DNA of 64,000 nt from Mesodorylaimus sp. YZB2_4 (lineage: Eukaryota > Nematoda > Enoplea > Dorylaimida > Dorylaimidae), in NCBI GenBank assembly GCA_030248295.1, contig JASANH010001582.1, positions 1 through 64,000 of the forward strand. Direction: 5' to 3'. A model generated the notes under the pieces. That model was not told the DNA's origin, did no database searches, and was given only the letters and a program-made list of their open reading frames with translations. The position numbers and the translations under genes are program-made. Below, one piece after another: positions 49,911 to 62,564 of this stretch; within the stretch, counting starts at the first letter, position 1; each line of letters opens with the position of its first letter.

Positions 49911-52900
49911 GATGCTTCTAAAAATGGAAACTCGATTTCGTACCGAGCAGAAAGAATGCAGGCGGCGCGAGTTATCTAGGTACTTGAAAGAAAGAAATGC
50001 TTTTGCATATTCTCCATCGACCTCTGACATACGAGTCAATGCGATGGTCGAGAATGACTCCCCCCCCCCCCCCGTCCCAATAGGAATATGTACCTAGCTA
50101 CGCGTCCATTTTAAGTGGGGGAGGCTTCGTTTCGTGTCTAGTCCTCGCGTTTCTAAGGTGCTAATTAGCAAGGCACCTTTGCTTGGATGAAAAGAGGCGA
50201 TCGATTTGTCTTGGGGTTTTCATCTTACATGCACTGCGGCAGGAAAGACTTGAATGAAACAAGCTACTCATCAGGAAAACCTCGTCTGGCTATTGGGAAA
50301 CGCTTTTTCAGTGCTTTCCATCGCCCGATTCTGTGAAACAAATTGCCATATATCACTGTTGCCTTTTCGAGCCGACAAAGCTACTGGGCTTCGATTAGCT
50401 GGCTTTCGAGGGGGCAAGGAAGCAGACGTCAACCTCATACACTTTTTATGCCGTCGAGTCTACGATCAAGCAGAAAGCAAACGTAAAGACTAGCTGGGAG
50501 ACACAACAAAGTCGGTGGCGGGCCGTTAGAGTTGCTGAAACAGATAAGCTGTGAAATATGAAATAGACCAGTCCTCCTGTCCAGACATAATATGTCTATA
50601 ATCCAGTCATAATTCTTATTCTTGCGAATCCCTTAAGTAAAGTCATAAAGCTTTTTAAACGGAAAACGAAGCTGTCCAAGCTCAAAAGAATTGAGCCTAT
50701 AAAACTACGAGTAGTTCGTGTCCAATCTATACGATCTGCACGCACACACGCCTAATCTCAAGGCCTAAATAAGTAGCTGGCCCAGGCGTTCGGCTCCCTA
50801 ATGAAAAGGGTGTGCGGCAACTTTCTAATCGAAAGTTGCGTAATCTCGTCAAGGACGCAACAATTGTAATATGGTAGGCCATGCCCACATCCGGGTGAGG
50901 GTGTTCGTACGAGACAAGACGACGCCTGTTTAAGAAAGAAAAAACTCTAGGCGCTTCTGGTCGAGCAGCGATTGGTCTCGATTGGAAGCATTAAAAGCTC
51001 CAATTGCATCACCGAGATAGCTTACATGGGACTTTTGAAAAAAGCCTAGGTTGAATGACTGACTGGTCCAAGATCCCTGGATATAAAAATTGCACTTATT
51101 GTTAGGCAGATTTGAAATAAAGGCGACTATTGGGGTCCTTGGGAACGAAAACCCCAAATAACGTTTTTGACGAGTTGATAAAGTTGATTAAGTTTTTCAA
51201 ACTTGGTCATAATCCCAAATGTATCTTATTCGAAAAAAACATCATTTTCATATTCTGAATTATCCAGACGGCTGACAGTTTGATGCCCTTGCATTTCTAA
51301 TATACAGTAGACACCACTATCAATAGCCAGACCATGCTCTGTTAGGCGTCAGTAGACCGCGAAGCTACTTTGAAATTCTAAGCCCAAAATTTTCATAACT
51401 TTTGACTTCCAGCATGAATGATCAATGCACGCCGCTGGTGCCAGTTCCCACGACTGACCATCGACCCCATTCGGGTCGACCGATTTTGGCCAGGCTTGGC
51501 ATATGTACATATTTCGTGAAAGCACTATAACATTTGCTCAAATGCATATTTGGCAAACAATAATAGGTACGATGGGTCTGGCAAATAAACAGACACAAAA
51601 GGCCTACCATCCAGACTGGCCACCGTGCGTGCCCGTAACTCAATGGAGCACTCACTCCGTTTTTCAAACAAAAATCTATTAACGAAAAAAACACTACATT
51701 TCAAGTGCCATCCCATTAAAATTAACATAGGACACTCTGAATAAAAATGAGAGAAATCTAACCCGATACCTCTCGATCCGTGCTCGCAAAAACTGTTTTC
51801 AATACCCGTCAAAATACGACGGCCTGGACAATAAGTGTTTGAACGGCCTCCATACGTTTTTTCTTTGATTTCAGAAACCTTAAAACACCTACATGATTGT
51901 TGAGCGGGGAGTGATAGCCAGTCTGGCAGACGATCTCTGTCTGGCCAGACCTCTTCTAGCCGACATCCAGCTGTCTTCGCTCATTCCTTATTTGATTGAT
52001 ATTACACCAATCCATGCCCCCTATCGCCCTGACGCAAAGGTACCAGCCGCAAGAATCCTCTGGGACGGGTAATTGGCACGACACGTTTCCACGCGCTCAG
52101 GGGGACAATGTCTGGTTCAGGTCCACTCAACTAAGCCGAACCCTCCGGTAGACATATTCGTGCTCATAAATATCGTAATGACAACGGATGTCCTCCCATA
52201 AATGGCAAATCCAGCCCTTCCAGCCAAACTGTTAATCGGAGCGTATCGAAATGCGAATAAACATAGCCCATACTACGTCCAGACAGCGACTTCCTGGCCA
52301 GGTGTTCTGATCGACACCCAGACCAGAGCGAATCGTCATAGCTGGCATAGACTTGCGACAGTTGAACACAACTCCCACATGGCAGGAAATGGAGTTGCGT
52401 CTGCTTTTTTATTCTGTCCTGAAGTAAGGATGCAAGAAAACGGATGGACTACCTACTGGGGTTCTCACTCATGTTGCAGGTGGGGTCGGTAGTACACCAA
52501 ATAGTAGACCAATCAGCCAGGGATTTTGGTATAGTTTCATTGCTCATCAGGGGATGGTGTGAAAATTGGACTGGTGCGTCGCAAATTAAATCTGCATGCA
52601 TGCTGTGCAATACCAAAAAACAGCACTGACGGACACTTTTCATGGGATTATTCCAGATTCCACTCAGAAGGAAAAGACTCAAGCGGAGGCCTGCTTCTCT
52701 AGCAGACATTGAGGAGCGCGGCCAGAAGTCGCGCCATCGAAATATTTTAGTTGGAAATAAGAAGCGAAAACAAGGAGCTAACAGCGTGCGAAAATTGATT
52801 CCCACCGCAACAGTCAATTATCGGCTCAGTTTGGCGGAATCGGATTGCCGCGTGTTGCACTAGCCTTCCTTCCCATGAATAAAACGGGACATGTAAACCG

Positions 52901-55900
52901 ATCGTGGCTCAGTGCCAAACTGCTATTGTGTTGGTGTTGACAACGGCAGGGAAGACCTGTCCTAGCTATAGCTTTCAAAAATATCCAGATAAAGATTGAG
53001 CGCGCGCTAAAGACCAGATATGAAGCGACAGATAGATTTCGAGTCTGGGTACTCACTGACACGGACAAAGGTCGAAAACAAGGTCTTCCATGATCACAAA
53101 TAGCCCATCCATTAGTTGCTTCCTGCCACCTACGTGCCCATGCAAACAAAAACAAACCCCTTCATCCTTCACCTTCAATAAGCCAGAAATGTTTCACTGT
53201 CCAGATAAGTTGAACTAGCTGTCGAAATTAATTAGATCATCGATTTCTATCCCTGATGCTATTCTTGGCGACTAGGGGCAGCTGGCACCGACGTCCATCA
53301 CTGACCATTGGACTGGTCAGTCAGTAGAGAGATTCAATCTGACCAAAGGCCATGCCGAGGTGCGGAAATGGCTCGGCTCTAATGGACATCCCCGAAGTCA
53401 TTAGCGCACGCTTTCGGCCAGGACACTTCCTTTCTAGCAGTCAATAGCAACACTATAAACTGGCCAGAGACATGTTCACCCAATTCTACAGAGACTTTCA
53501 CTGTCCACTTTCTGAACACCAAATGCAAAATTGAATTTTCTGCAACTGGCAGAGCTTTATATTCGCTTCTCTGCCGAGCACTCAACTGAAACCATCGAGA
53601 ATGATTCAGTTGTAAAACACGAAGAACTTTTTTTAAAAAAGAATGCATATAAACGATTTTTAACAAAGGCACTTCAAAAAAGGCGCTTCGTTCAAAGATG
53701 GACTCTTTGTCGAGGCAGCCACCTAAATAGGCGACATGACATTTGAACAACGAGGCCGTGTTCGCTCGTCAAAAAGTTCTGAAAATGACGAGTTTTAGTG
53801 TAAAAAGTGTTCGAATCCCCTTTTCCTTTCGGGGCACATAAAATGTGTGAAAGGTACAAAAGAAGAATTATGCTACGTACTGCCGAGGGTTAAAAGTTCT
53901 CATTGCTCAGTCACCGTACGAGTAACCTGAACTAATACTGGCTCGAATATTCCTGGCGATGTGTTTTGCAAAATAGGCAACTGGATTGACGATCGATAGG
54001 AAGGATATGATGAGGCCATTCTCTAATTGTAAGTTCGAGCGTGGTCGACAGTAAACCATTGACGACAGGAATAAAAGTTTTTACATGTTTTCGATTAGAT
54101 AGTGGGATAAAAGGGACCGACGAAGGAAAGTGTTACCATATCATGATTTACAAACAGTTTTTTAATCAAGTCGAGTAAAAGTGTGGGCTTATGACTCCAA
54201 TAATGAGTTACACATGCCTGTAAAAGTTGGTGAAAAAGCAAACAGGAAATGAGAAACGATGTAGAAAAAGTACGATGTCTGTAAGCAGTTCAGGCACAGA
54301 AATCAGACTTCTATTGTGAACTAGACCGAGTGATAAAAGCTGAGCATAAAAATGTTGTCATTCAAATTATTACCCATAATTTCTGATAAAATTTCATGGC
54401 TGCGTTCTCGATGTATTTTTATGTCACTCCAGAACATCCACTGAAAGGATGCACATGCTGGCATGAACTTGTGTTCCTGTCTCCTTCCAGTCATCTTCCC
54501 TCGGCCCCTGATTTACGATACGTATCGTAGGCCAATGTCATTTTTGAAACTGGTTCCTTTGAAATCGAACTAGTGAATCTTTTACATCCATGAATCGACC
54601 TCGGAGTGTGGTCAGGATGGCCTTGAACAAACTCATGCGACCTCTCGAGTCGACTGAGAATACTTTTTCTCTCGCAAGGAAAACGATAAGATCGCGCCAT
54701 GGGTGAACTCGAGGGGTCTCAGGGAATATGGATAAATGAAACGGACTCATTTTATAGCAAATAAAACATCAGAAAAATATGGGGAACAATAAATGTATCG
54801 TATCGCAAGTAACAAAATAGGTGCCGACCAAGAGTGACCTTACGGGAAGCAAAGAAGGAAACATCGGCTTACCACGTCCACCGCTTTTATAACGTACCTA
54901 TGCGCCAAAATAACCAGCGATGACACTGTATTTCCTTCGCAAAAATATCTGCCTATATTCTGGATTCTTCTGCTTCATTGAGAGAAAAACAGAGAATCAC
55001 TACTTTTGGCCGTACTTAATTCCCAAACTGGTCGATTCTGGCGAGTAACCAACGCGGTGGTCGCTCATGTGTGGCGAGAGTACCCATACAATGAACTCGA
55101 CTGGCAACAGCGAGGACAAAATTAATGATGGCCCGGCCCGGTGCTGATGAATGAGGTGCATGACGTGCTGGCCGAGCGAGACCGGTGACCGCGGGGCAAG
55201 ATGACCAGTACTGTATGGTTTAGACAGATGCTGCCTAAGGGTCACATGGATAGAAAAGTAGCGAATTAGTGAACGCGGGGTCGCATACAACAGCATCTCT
55301 CATGTTAGTTGTGTATGTGTTTGTGTCAATAGGAAACGGCATTACACTGTTGTCCTATGCTATTTTTGGTAGGTGCACCGCCGCCATTGTGGTGCTGTCC
55401 AAAGTAACGGACAAAAGCCATAGATGTGGTAGCTTCCATTAAAGGACGACTGTCACAATAGCTTTGTACTTTCGGATAACACACCTTGCCTTGTAGAGGG
55501 TTAGGCTTACTGAATACACTTATTCGTTCGCTTATACACTTCGTCGACGTTGACAAATATTCTAATCTTCTCTTAGCGCATGCCTCGCCTCGTTGTCTGA
55601 CAGCTCTTATGTCTGTCTACAAAAATGTTCTGTCTACAACTATAAACTCCTAACAAATGTAAGTGCACTTCTCACATGCCAGTACGGCACGTTTTTCATG
55701 TCCTAAAAACCGACATGGTCACCAATATCCCGTGCCTTTGCGGGTAGGTTTAGGGCAAAAACAGAAGGCAGCAGATATTATTTTGCATGTCAGGTTATGG
55801 GGCTACTCTCAAGCACGGCAGGTTATTGCGAGTGGGAAAGAATTGATATCCCCTGCATATATAGGAGACACCAACCCCTTGGGTTAATGTGTCAGCCGCA

Positions 55901-57156
55901 GGTTTAGCCTAAGTCGCCTTGCAGCTTCTCCTCGTCGACGTCGGTCGGCTACGTTCTCTCCAGACCAGGCTTGGTTATATTGGCGTGACGGACCCTGAGA
56001 TGCTCCGGAGGGGTAAGTCCCCGCTGAACCGCAGGTGCGCTTATGTTAATCGCACTCTAGGTAGATTGGTACCTTGCCGCCAGCTTGGCCAGCTGCTTGC
56101 GTGCGGGCCTTGTGCTCATTGAGGAGGCAATGAAGGGATGGTTTCTGAGGAGAGGGTCATCCTTTGAGGAGGCAGGCAGTGAAGGGATGTTCCTCTAAGG
56201 AGAGGGTCTTCCTTCCAGGAAGAGAGACGGGTTCGTCGCTCTGTCGATGAGGAAAATGTAACCCTCGTGCCTGGCGGGTCATGGCGAACGGAAGAATTAT
56301 TTATCTTCTTCGGCTAGGCCGAGTTCCCAATCAATCCCAAGTTTCAGCCGCCAGTGTAACTATGTAATAGCAGTAAGACTCACTTTGTACGTACCGTATG
56401 CAGTTTTTGCACAGCCAACTTCGGTGGCCACGTTCTATCTTGCGCCTACTAGACTTGGCTACAGAAGGGGACTCAGCTATTAGCTCTGAGCTCTGACTGT
56501 GAGTGCCATGAAACAGCCAATTCTTGGCAAGAGACAATGATGTGATCGAAATACTTGAAAAAACGGGTCTCTATTATGTAAAACTTATGTCATTCCGAGT
56601 CCCGTGACATCATGAGAATAGTTATGCCATGAAAGTGCCTTTTTGGCATGTTTTTCCAACGAACAAGTATTTTTTAGATGTCAGGGAAACTATTTCAAGT
56701 TTTTTCTTAACTTTTGTGCGGAATGGTATTACCTCTATAAACTACTGTACACAGCAGCGCACTGACTGAAGCATACCAGCACTTCTAGCACTGTCACACA
56801 AAAACAGTACCAGCGTAGAACATTGAGAGTACGATACTCCGACATTAGATGCACTCCAAATCCTTCTACTCGAAATCCTTCCATAGAAGACCTTACATAT
56901 GCGCAATCATTTTTGATGGAACGATTCTGATAACGCAGCGTAGACTCTGTATGTACCTACACTGTTTTCGTCGTCACTATTCGGCCCTGCCAGAAGCATA
57001 AGCCAGGAAAAATATTTGCGAATGCAGGTTATCTTGTGGACACTAACACCACACAGCTTTACATGTTCATGCAGCAAATAGTATCTTTGCGTCTAAATAA
57101 ATCCTTGCTCAACACAAAATAAACTGACGATGAGATTGCCCTTCCTGCGCACTCGT
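49911..57156. other. Seven-kilobase gene-poor region between smoothelin B and gene C
   Basis: No recognised gene on either strand. Short frames without known domains occur, for example 51525-51812 on minus and 52202-52492 on plus. Also present are a C run near 50061-50072, a perfect 9-bp stem hairpin at 50817-50839, and a two-unit tandem repeat at 56117-56213. The part next to 49911 should hold the smoothelin B promoter. Confidence 0.6.
56117..56213 (+). repeat. Two-unit tandem repeat (about 48 bases each)
   Basis: Two adjacent units share GAGGAGGCA, GTGAAGGGATG and GAGGAGAGGGTC(A/T)TCCTT, with a small insertion in the second. No coding frame is kept across them. Confidence 0.7.
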
Positions 57157-58675
57157 TAGTGGTGCACGTCCACTCGAATCACCCATCCGTCTTGCGATCG
57201 GATTCCTTCTCTTTTGAAATCTGCACAAAAGAATAATTAAATCAGTTCATCTACGATGCTCAGCTGGGCGAGTTTGAGTCTTGGGTGAACTTCCTACATC
57301 TTCAATACAATTAGCTTGGGATTGCTCTAAAAAAATATCTAACATAATGAGATACCGTGTTCAAAGAAGCTTTCTTCCACCGAAAATTTCTTAGTTACTC
57401 GTTTCCTTTCAGCAGCCTGGAATAGAAAAATATTGCATAAGAATAATTATCGGAAGGGCGGTATAGATTGATTGTATTGCTAGCATTTTCAAGTCACAAG
57501 ACTTGGACTCAAAGTCTGGGCATCAGTCTCGTGAAATATGTAAAAGTAGTTTGAAATTGGGGCGGGAATTTCAAAAACCTTGCGGCAGTCAGCGGATGAG
57601 TTGGGGAGTTAAGTTGAGTAAATAACTTGCGGGGTAGCTTATAACTTATTCTGGAAATTCAGGGGGATACTGTATGTAGCAACACAGGTACTGTCAATAG
57701 CGGCTGTAACTGCTACCTGAGCTGCGCTAATCTTTCTTCTCAAAACAGCACTTGCGCTTCCTTTTTCATCCCTGGATCGTGACATCTTCCGATCAAGTTC
57801 TGCAGTGTCGTGATTCTCCGACTTCTTCATTTCCGAGTCACTTTTTGGCTCTGGTGCCGTAGGTGGCTTACTATCGCATCGTTTTGATGGCCCTCTGCGC
57901 CAAGCAACGCTAAGAATTCTCTTGAAGGAGCTGCGACGACTGAACAACTCCTTCTTTGGTGCGGGCTCCTTCGGAAGATCCGATGTGTCCTCGATCGTGG
58001 CTGATCGACTTCGCGTTCGATAAACCGACAGGCGTCGGCGTGGTTTTTTGCCTCGTGCTAAATCTTCTGGTGATAAGTTGACCACGTCGGCCGCATTGGC
58101 TGTACTGCGTTTGTGGGCTGGCTGGCGAAGCTAAAAGCCAGAGAGCTTTTCAAAACTCTGGTCATTCACTCTGGTCACTGGACCTGGTCATTGATCCACA
58201 TCATCAAACTGGGTCTTCTACTGGGTGGCAAAATCTTTTGTCCTTGAATTGTATCGTGTTCCTGTTCGTCCGAGTCAGCGCTCGTTCCACGTTCGACCAT
58301 GGTTATATCGGGCCTAGTGCGACGTCGAAAAGCTGAAAATCGACGCGCTCCGCCGCTAACGTTCAAGTATGATGATCTGCGGGTCGATCTGCCTGTCCGT
58401 CCTAGCAGCCATCGAATCGGTTTCAGAATTGCATTAGCTTTTTGGTCGTCTCGAAAGCCGAAAATTGAATTTCGGCTTGTTCCTTTTAAAGATTCCAATC
58501 GAAATTCTGTATTGTCATTTTCGAATTTCTTTTTAGAGCCTGTAGAATTTTGTCCACCTCGCACGATACGGTCTTCCGATTTTATTGGCGATTGACTGAG
58601 AGTACTGGCATTTTTTCGCCTTCGTCTGGAGAATAGGTTTCGAAAAAATGATCGCTTTGGAGTTGTATTTGGCAT
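57157..58675 (-). CDS. Gene C: RRxS-rich basic protein resembling the smoothelin B alternative module
   Basis: Exons (minus): 58675-58184, 58130-57717, 57416-57356, 57221-57157, giving 344 codons (343 residues) with matching phases. The donor after 58184 reads GTCCAG, which is weak. The protein is rich in basic clusters followed by Ser (SFFRNLFSRRRRK, TSRNSIFGF, ARRFSAFRRRTR, KPRRRLSVYRTRSRSAT, RRSSFKRILSVAWRR). These strongly recall the smoothelin B 47180 exon (SLIRSFFQRRLSK, RRFSGLRRRSR, TKRNSIFRDM). It ends FFEHDFKREGIRSQDGWVIR and has no CH domain. An upstream frame starting at ATG 58864 ends in a good GTAAGA donor at 58719 and may be a further 5' exon, but the link to 58675 would need an intron of only about 30 bases. 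Function unknown; likely a phosphorylated scaffold or regulator. Confidence 0.75.
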
Positions 58676-58864
58676 GACTATAGTATATCTTCTTGAAACG
58701 ACTAGACTAGCTTCTTACGTCTGAAGATCAACTCCATCGCTGCTCCTAGTCATCTCGGCCTTGTGAGAAATCGGCAGCCTTCCTTCCTGGTCAAAAGAGT
58801 GTAGATCCTGATTTACACCTAACGAACGCGCCAAATTTTTGCCTATAGCTTCGACATCCGACAT

Positions 58865-60156
58865 TATTGATGTATGTTCCAGTCAGTGCTTTTTGGCTGC
58901 TTTTGGTCACAGTAAAACCTGAGCATGAACATGATTAAGCTGAAAAACCGAGTGGCGCTCCACAGAACAATTTGGTGCGCAAGCATACAGCACGCGTGCT
59001 GAACACTATCAAGAAAGACATGAGTACTTTTAGCTGTATGTTCAGTATAGGCGTACTGGGCGCAGCTACATTTTACCATTCCCTCATTTCTCGACTCTCG
59101 GAAGCCTATGTGATTCTAAGAGACCATTACCACTTTGACACAGGCGACTATGATCGACACTATTCTGTTTGTTTCGTAGTTTGTGCTTCGCAGCATTCTG
59201 TAGAAGCTAAGCGTCTCAGACCTTTAGTTTCGTTGGTTTCAGCAGGGATAAGAGAAATGTTAGTATGAACACATCTTACGCATTCGAAGGCTCAGAGGTG
59301 GTTATAGAGGAAAAGTCTTGAGGTGGTGATTTGCGCACAAGTATCAAAGGCTGCTGAGACCATAGTACTCGCAACTACTGCAGCTGTTGGCAGGCTGTGA
59401 ATGCGGTTGTGCCCCTAGATTTCCAAAATTCCAATCAACAGGACCAATATGATGAAATGTTAAAACTTTTGGGGCGAACTCGGGATTTTAGCTATGATAA
59501 CGCTGCAGGATGTTCGTCCATACAGGCAGTGCAATAATCCATGGCTGCACCAATGGATGCATTGCATTCTAACGGTACGCGTGTGATTGATGGCCAAATG
59601 GAGGAATGTACGTGCGCAGCTGTACAGTGACACATTCGATTACAGCACATCCAAGCCCAGCTTACCAGCGTTTAGACAATATCATGTTATGAGTTTGATT
59701 CCTACTCCTTCGCTTTTGAACATCTTCCATGCGTGTATTTTCCAATTTCGAAGATTTCCATATGCTGTAGGCACACAACAGAGCATGCCATGAGCAATCG
59801 TAAGGTGTTTCGCGTCCTTTCCAAACATCCTGACTAGGATGCGTGAGAAACTTCCAGTCTAGCTTCGATCGTATTTCTTATGCTAACAAATCTAGTGGGC
59901 GCCTATCTTCTGAGTTTGCACATCCTCGGCACTGGAACTTTGAAACGCGTTGGCGGCCTCTGTCATCAAGTTACCTATATCGTTCTCGTTCTCACAAAAT
60001 TGAATACCCTCTCCGAGTTGACGATCTGCGAGCCCCTTCCTTGCCATGAGTCAAGCGCATAAAGAAGGTTGGCTTAGAAAACGAGAATTCTCGTACAACT
60101 ATGAAATATGAGCGAGTTTGTTACGGCTGTTTAGGTGAAAAGATAGCGGCTGGAAA
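58865..60156. other. Intergenic stretch between gene C and SOD
   Basis: No supported gene. Divergent neighbours (C on minus, SOD on plus) suggest it contains both promoters. Several 60-100 codon frames show no domain or splice pattern. Confidence 0.5.
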
Positions 60157-61009
60157 ATGTTCCCTGGCCATTCAATTTGTGGTTGCGCTCTCTTGATTAT
60201 TCAAGTCGTAAAAATATATGCGCAAGGTACACACGAAGAGTTTAAATTATGGATTTTGAGTTTTTCTATTCTACGGATTTTACACAATTTGAAAATGTCA
60301 TTCAGTCCCTGCATTTTAGTATTGGACTTTTGTAAAACCGAGAATTATCTCCTATTTTAGCCTCCTACAGTTACTATGGAGGCCAACCGAGATACCATGC
60401 CATTGCAAGGTTATACGTTTCGGGCAACACTGAGACGGGCATTGGTCAAGTGCAGTTCTTCCAATTCGGTCCTGGTAGTCCGACCATGGTAGTGGGCGTA
60501 CTACAACTGCCTGCCTACCAGCAAAGGGATCAGTTTCTCGGATTACACATTCATGAATTTGGAGATATCAGCGAAAATTGCAAATGGGTCGGACGGCATT
60601 TCAACCCTCATGGTCAACCCCATGGTGGTCCCCGAGAATACGTAGGTTCAAACCCAGTGCAGTTTTCATGCCCTTCATACTGTAGACTGCTTTATAGACC
60701 CGTCACGAGGGTGATCTGGGAAATGTGGAGCCGATGGGAAGCACATTAATTTTGAACATAACAGATTACCAAATCCAACTTACTGGTCTGAACACAATAA
60801 TTGGGAGATCATTGGTGCTGCACACGCAACGTGACGATTTGGGACGAGGAGGGACTGCCAACAGTTTGGAAGATGGCAATTCAGGTTATCCACTCGCTTG
60901 CGGTGTCATCGGTGTCAAAGGAGCTTTCTCACCAGCTGCAGCCAGTGCCATACAGTCTCCTCTTTTTGCGGTATCTTTGGGCTGTCTAATATGTGCTATT
61001 TGGAAATGA
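60157..61009 (+). CDS. Extracellular Cu/Zn superoxide dismutase with hydrophobic C-terminus
   Basis: It converts superoxide to oxygen and hydrogen peroxide. Exons: 60157-60226, 60361-60641, 60698-61009, giving 221 codons (220 residues). The first exon is a signal peptide. Copper ligands are in GLHIHEFGD and later VLHTQRDD. The bridging and zinc ligands are in GRHFNPHGQPHGGP and TRHEGDLGN. The C-terminal signature GNSGYPLACGVIG keeps the disulfide Cys. The acceptor at 60697 is preferred because it restores the zinc-site RHEGD. The last about 17 residues (SPLFAVSLGCLICAIWK) are hydrophobic, following a small-residue stretch (SPAAASA), which suggests a GPI or tail anchor at the cell surface. All metal ligands are present, so it should be active. 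Confidence 0.93.
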
Positions 61010-61316
61010 GCGGCTGGAAGAATGCGAGAAGCGAGCTTTGCTATGCTATTATAACTAATTAGTTTGTCTGTTCGCTGTGAGGTTTGTGTAATGGATTCTA
61101 TAAACATACCAAAAAAGAGGGTATACTAGAAGGATCCAGATCGTAACGTTCTACAGTGTTTTGGCGGTCATCAAGTTTCTTCAACTGGGTACATGCAGAG
61201 CACGCTCGGCTAATAGGAAAAACAGCAAAGCACAGCAAGAAACAATCCCGCCAGACCATCTACTTTCTACAAGCCGCTCTGAAAAGCAAGCAAAATAAAT
61301 CCCAAATTGAACCGAA

Positions 61317-62564
61317 TCAGTTAGTCCAGACTTCTTTCCCTTGTGAATCATGTAGAGTCAGTTTTCCTTGATCACTCAAAAACAGGGTAGTCGGCAACTG
61401 GTTCTCGGCCACCTTGACATTTGCGCTCCAAACAACTTCATTGTCGCCATCGAGGATGGTTGGATTACCGTCGTCTGCGATAAAAAGGCGGTACGGCTGA
61501 CCAGTCCTGCCTTTAGGAGTTGGACCAAATACCCACTTGACTTCGGCTGAACTTGCTGAGAGAGGCTCTGATGCCTTTTCTGAAAAGCTTAGGACTCCAC
61601 GGGGATCTGAGAAAAGCAGCTTTCAAAACGTACTTCTTTGTCGGACTGCGAATTCACCACGCGAACTCAAAGTGGCGAAAAACAGTCGATTGTCCGAGTA
61701 CAGGACTCCACCTTGGAGCATTACGCGGGTATCGTTGGAAGAGGCGTGTAAGCTTTGTAGATTACGATGGAGCCGAACACAGGAGAAGTGCGCTAAGCAT
61801 ACCACTGTGATCTCAGTACCATTCCTCGACCTCGCAGCTAGGCGTCCATCTTCGGTGATGACAAGTTTCAGAGGACCAAGAGCTTGCTAAAATGTGAGAA
61901 TACCTGATATAGCCCTGCTGGGTGCGTCTAGTTCGTACCTGTCGATCGGTAGCTAAGAAATATGGGAATGGCTCGTAGTTTTTGCCTCCGTCATCTTCGA
62001 TTCTCAGTACACCGCTGTGGTCATTAACCAAAACTCCATTCTTCAATCGCGGCGTTTGGCGAGCCTCATAAATCAGAATGCGTGGTTCGACGTACCGTTC
62101 ATTATAGAAAATTCGATGAAGTCCTCCCTTAGTGAACACATAAGTATAACGACCATACAGGGATCTTATAAGGCGGCACGGCGACGCTAACTTGTCTCCG
62201 GGTACCAGACTTCTGCGAACGGGGCACAATTCTTCCTGACGCCTACTTGTCCCCGATAGCTTGTCTTCACCAACACTGAGAAATATGTCCTCTGTCGCAC
62301 TTTGATTCGAACTTGACACGATGCCTGGCATTACTGGATTTACCAGAGATGATGCTTCGATAGCAGCAGCTTCGCCTGGATTGCCACCTCCAGCTACAAG
62401 AAAGGGCATAAGCACGCAAGCAGGAGAGGCATCTTACAAACTTACCGTTCCTGTACCGAACTGTAAACGAACCGGCTCGACCAGTGTAAGCTAACAGGAC
62501 GATCAATCGATTCGTGGAAACGATTGGCCGACCAGAACTTTTCAGGGGGTCCATGCTGCATAGC
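61317..62564 (-). CDS. Bulb-type (GNA/mannose-lectin-like) repeat protein, 5' end uncertain
   Basis: Exons (minus): 62564-62446, 62393-61939, 61886-61634, 61606-61317, in consistent phase to a TGA at 61317. From the first in-frame ATG (62554) this is 368 residues. Repeated beta-prism-like blocks recur: IVSTNRLIVLLAYTGRAGSF, GVLVNDHSGVLRIEDDGG, KLVITEDGRLAARSRNG, GGVLYSDNRLFFATLSSRGE, RLFIADDGNPTILDGDNEVV and TLFLSDQGKLTLHDSQGKEV. The pattern of hydrophobics and DGxL/N is that of the bulb-type lectin domain (beta-prism II). The classic mannose-binding QxDxNxVxY is degraded, so sugar binding may be lost or altered. No signal peptide is visible, so an upstream exon is probably missing. Neighbours with CUB and SOD domains suggest a secreted product. 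Confidence 0.7.

Noticed and set aside
51525-51812. 95-codon minus-strand frame with a protein-like end
   Set aside because: No homology recognised and no second exon found; not enough to call a gene.
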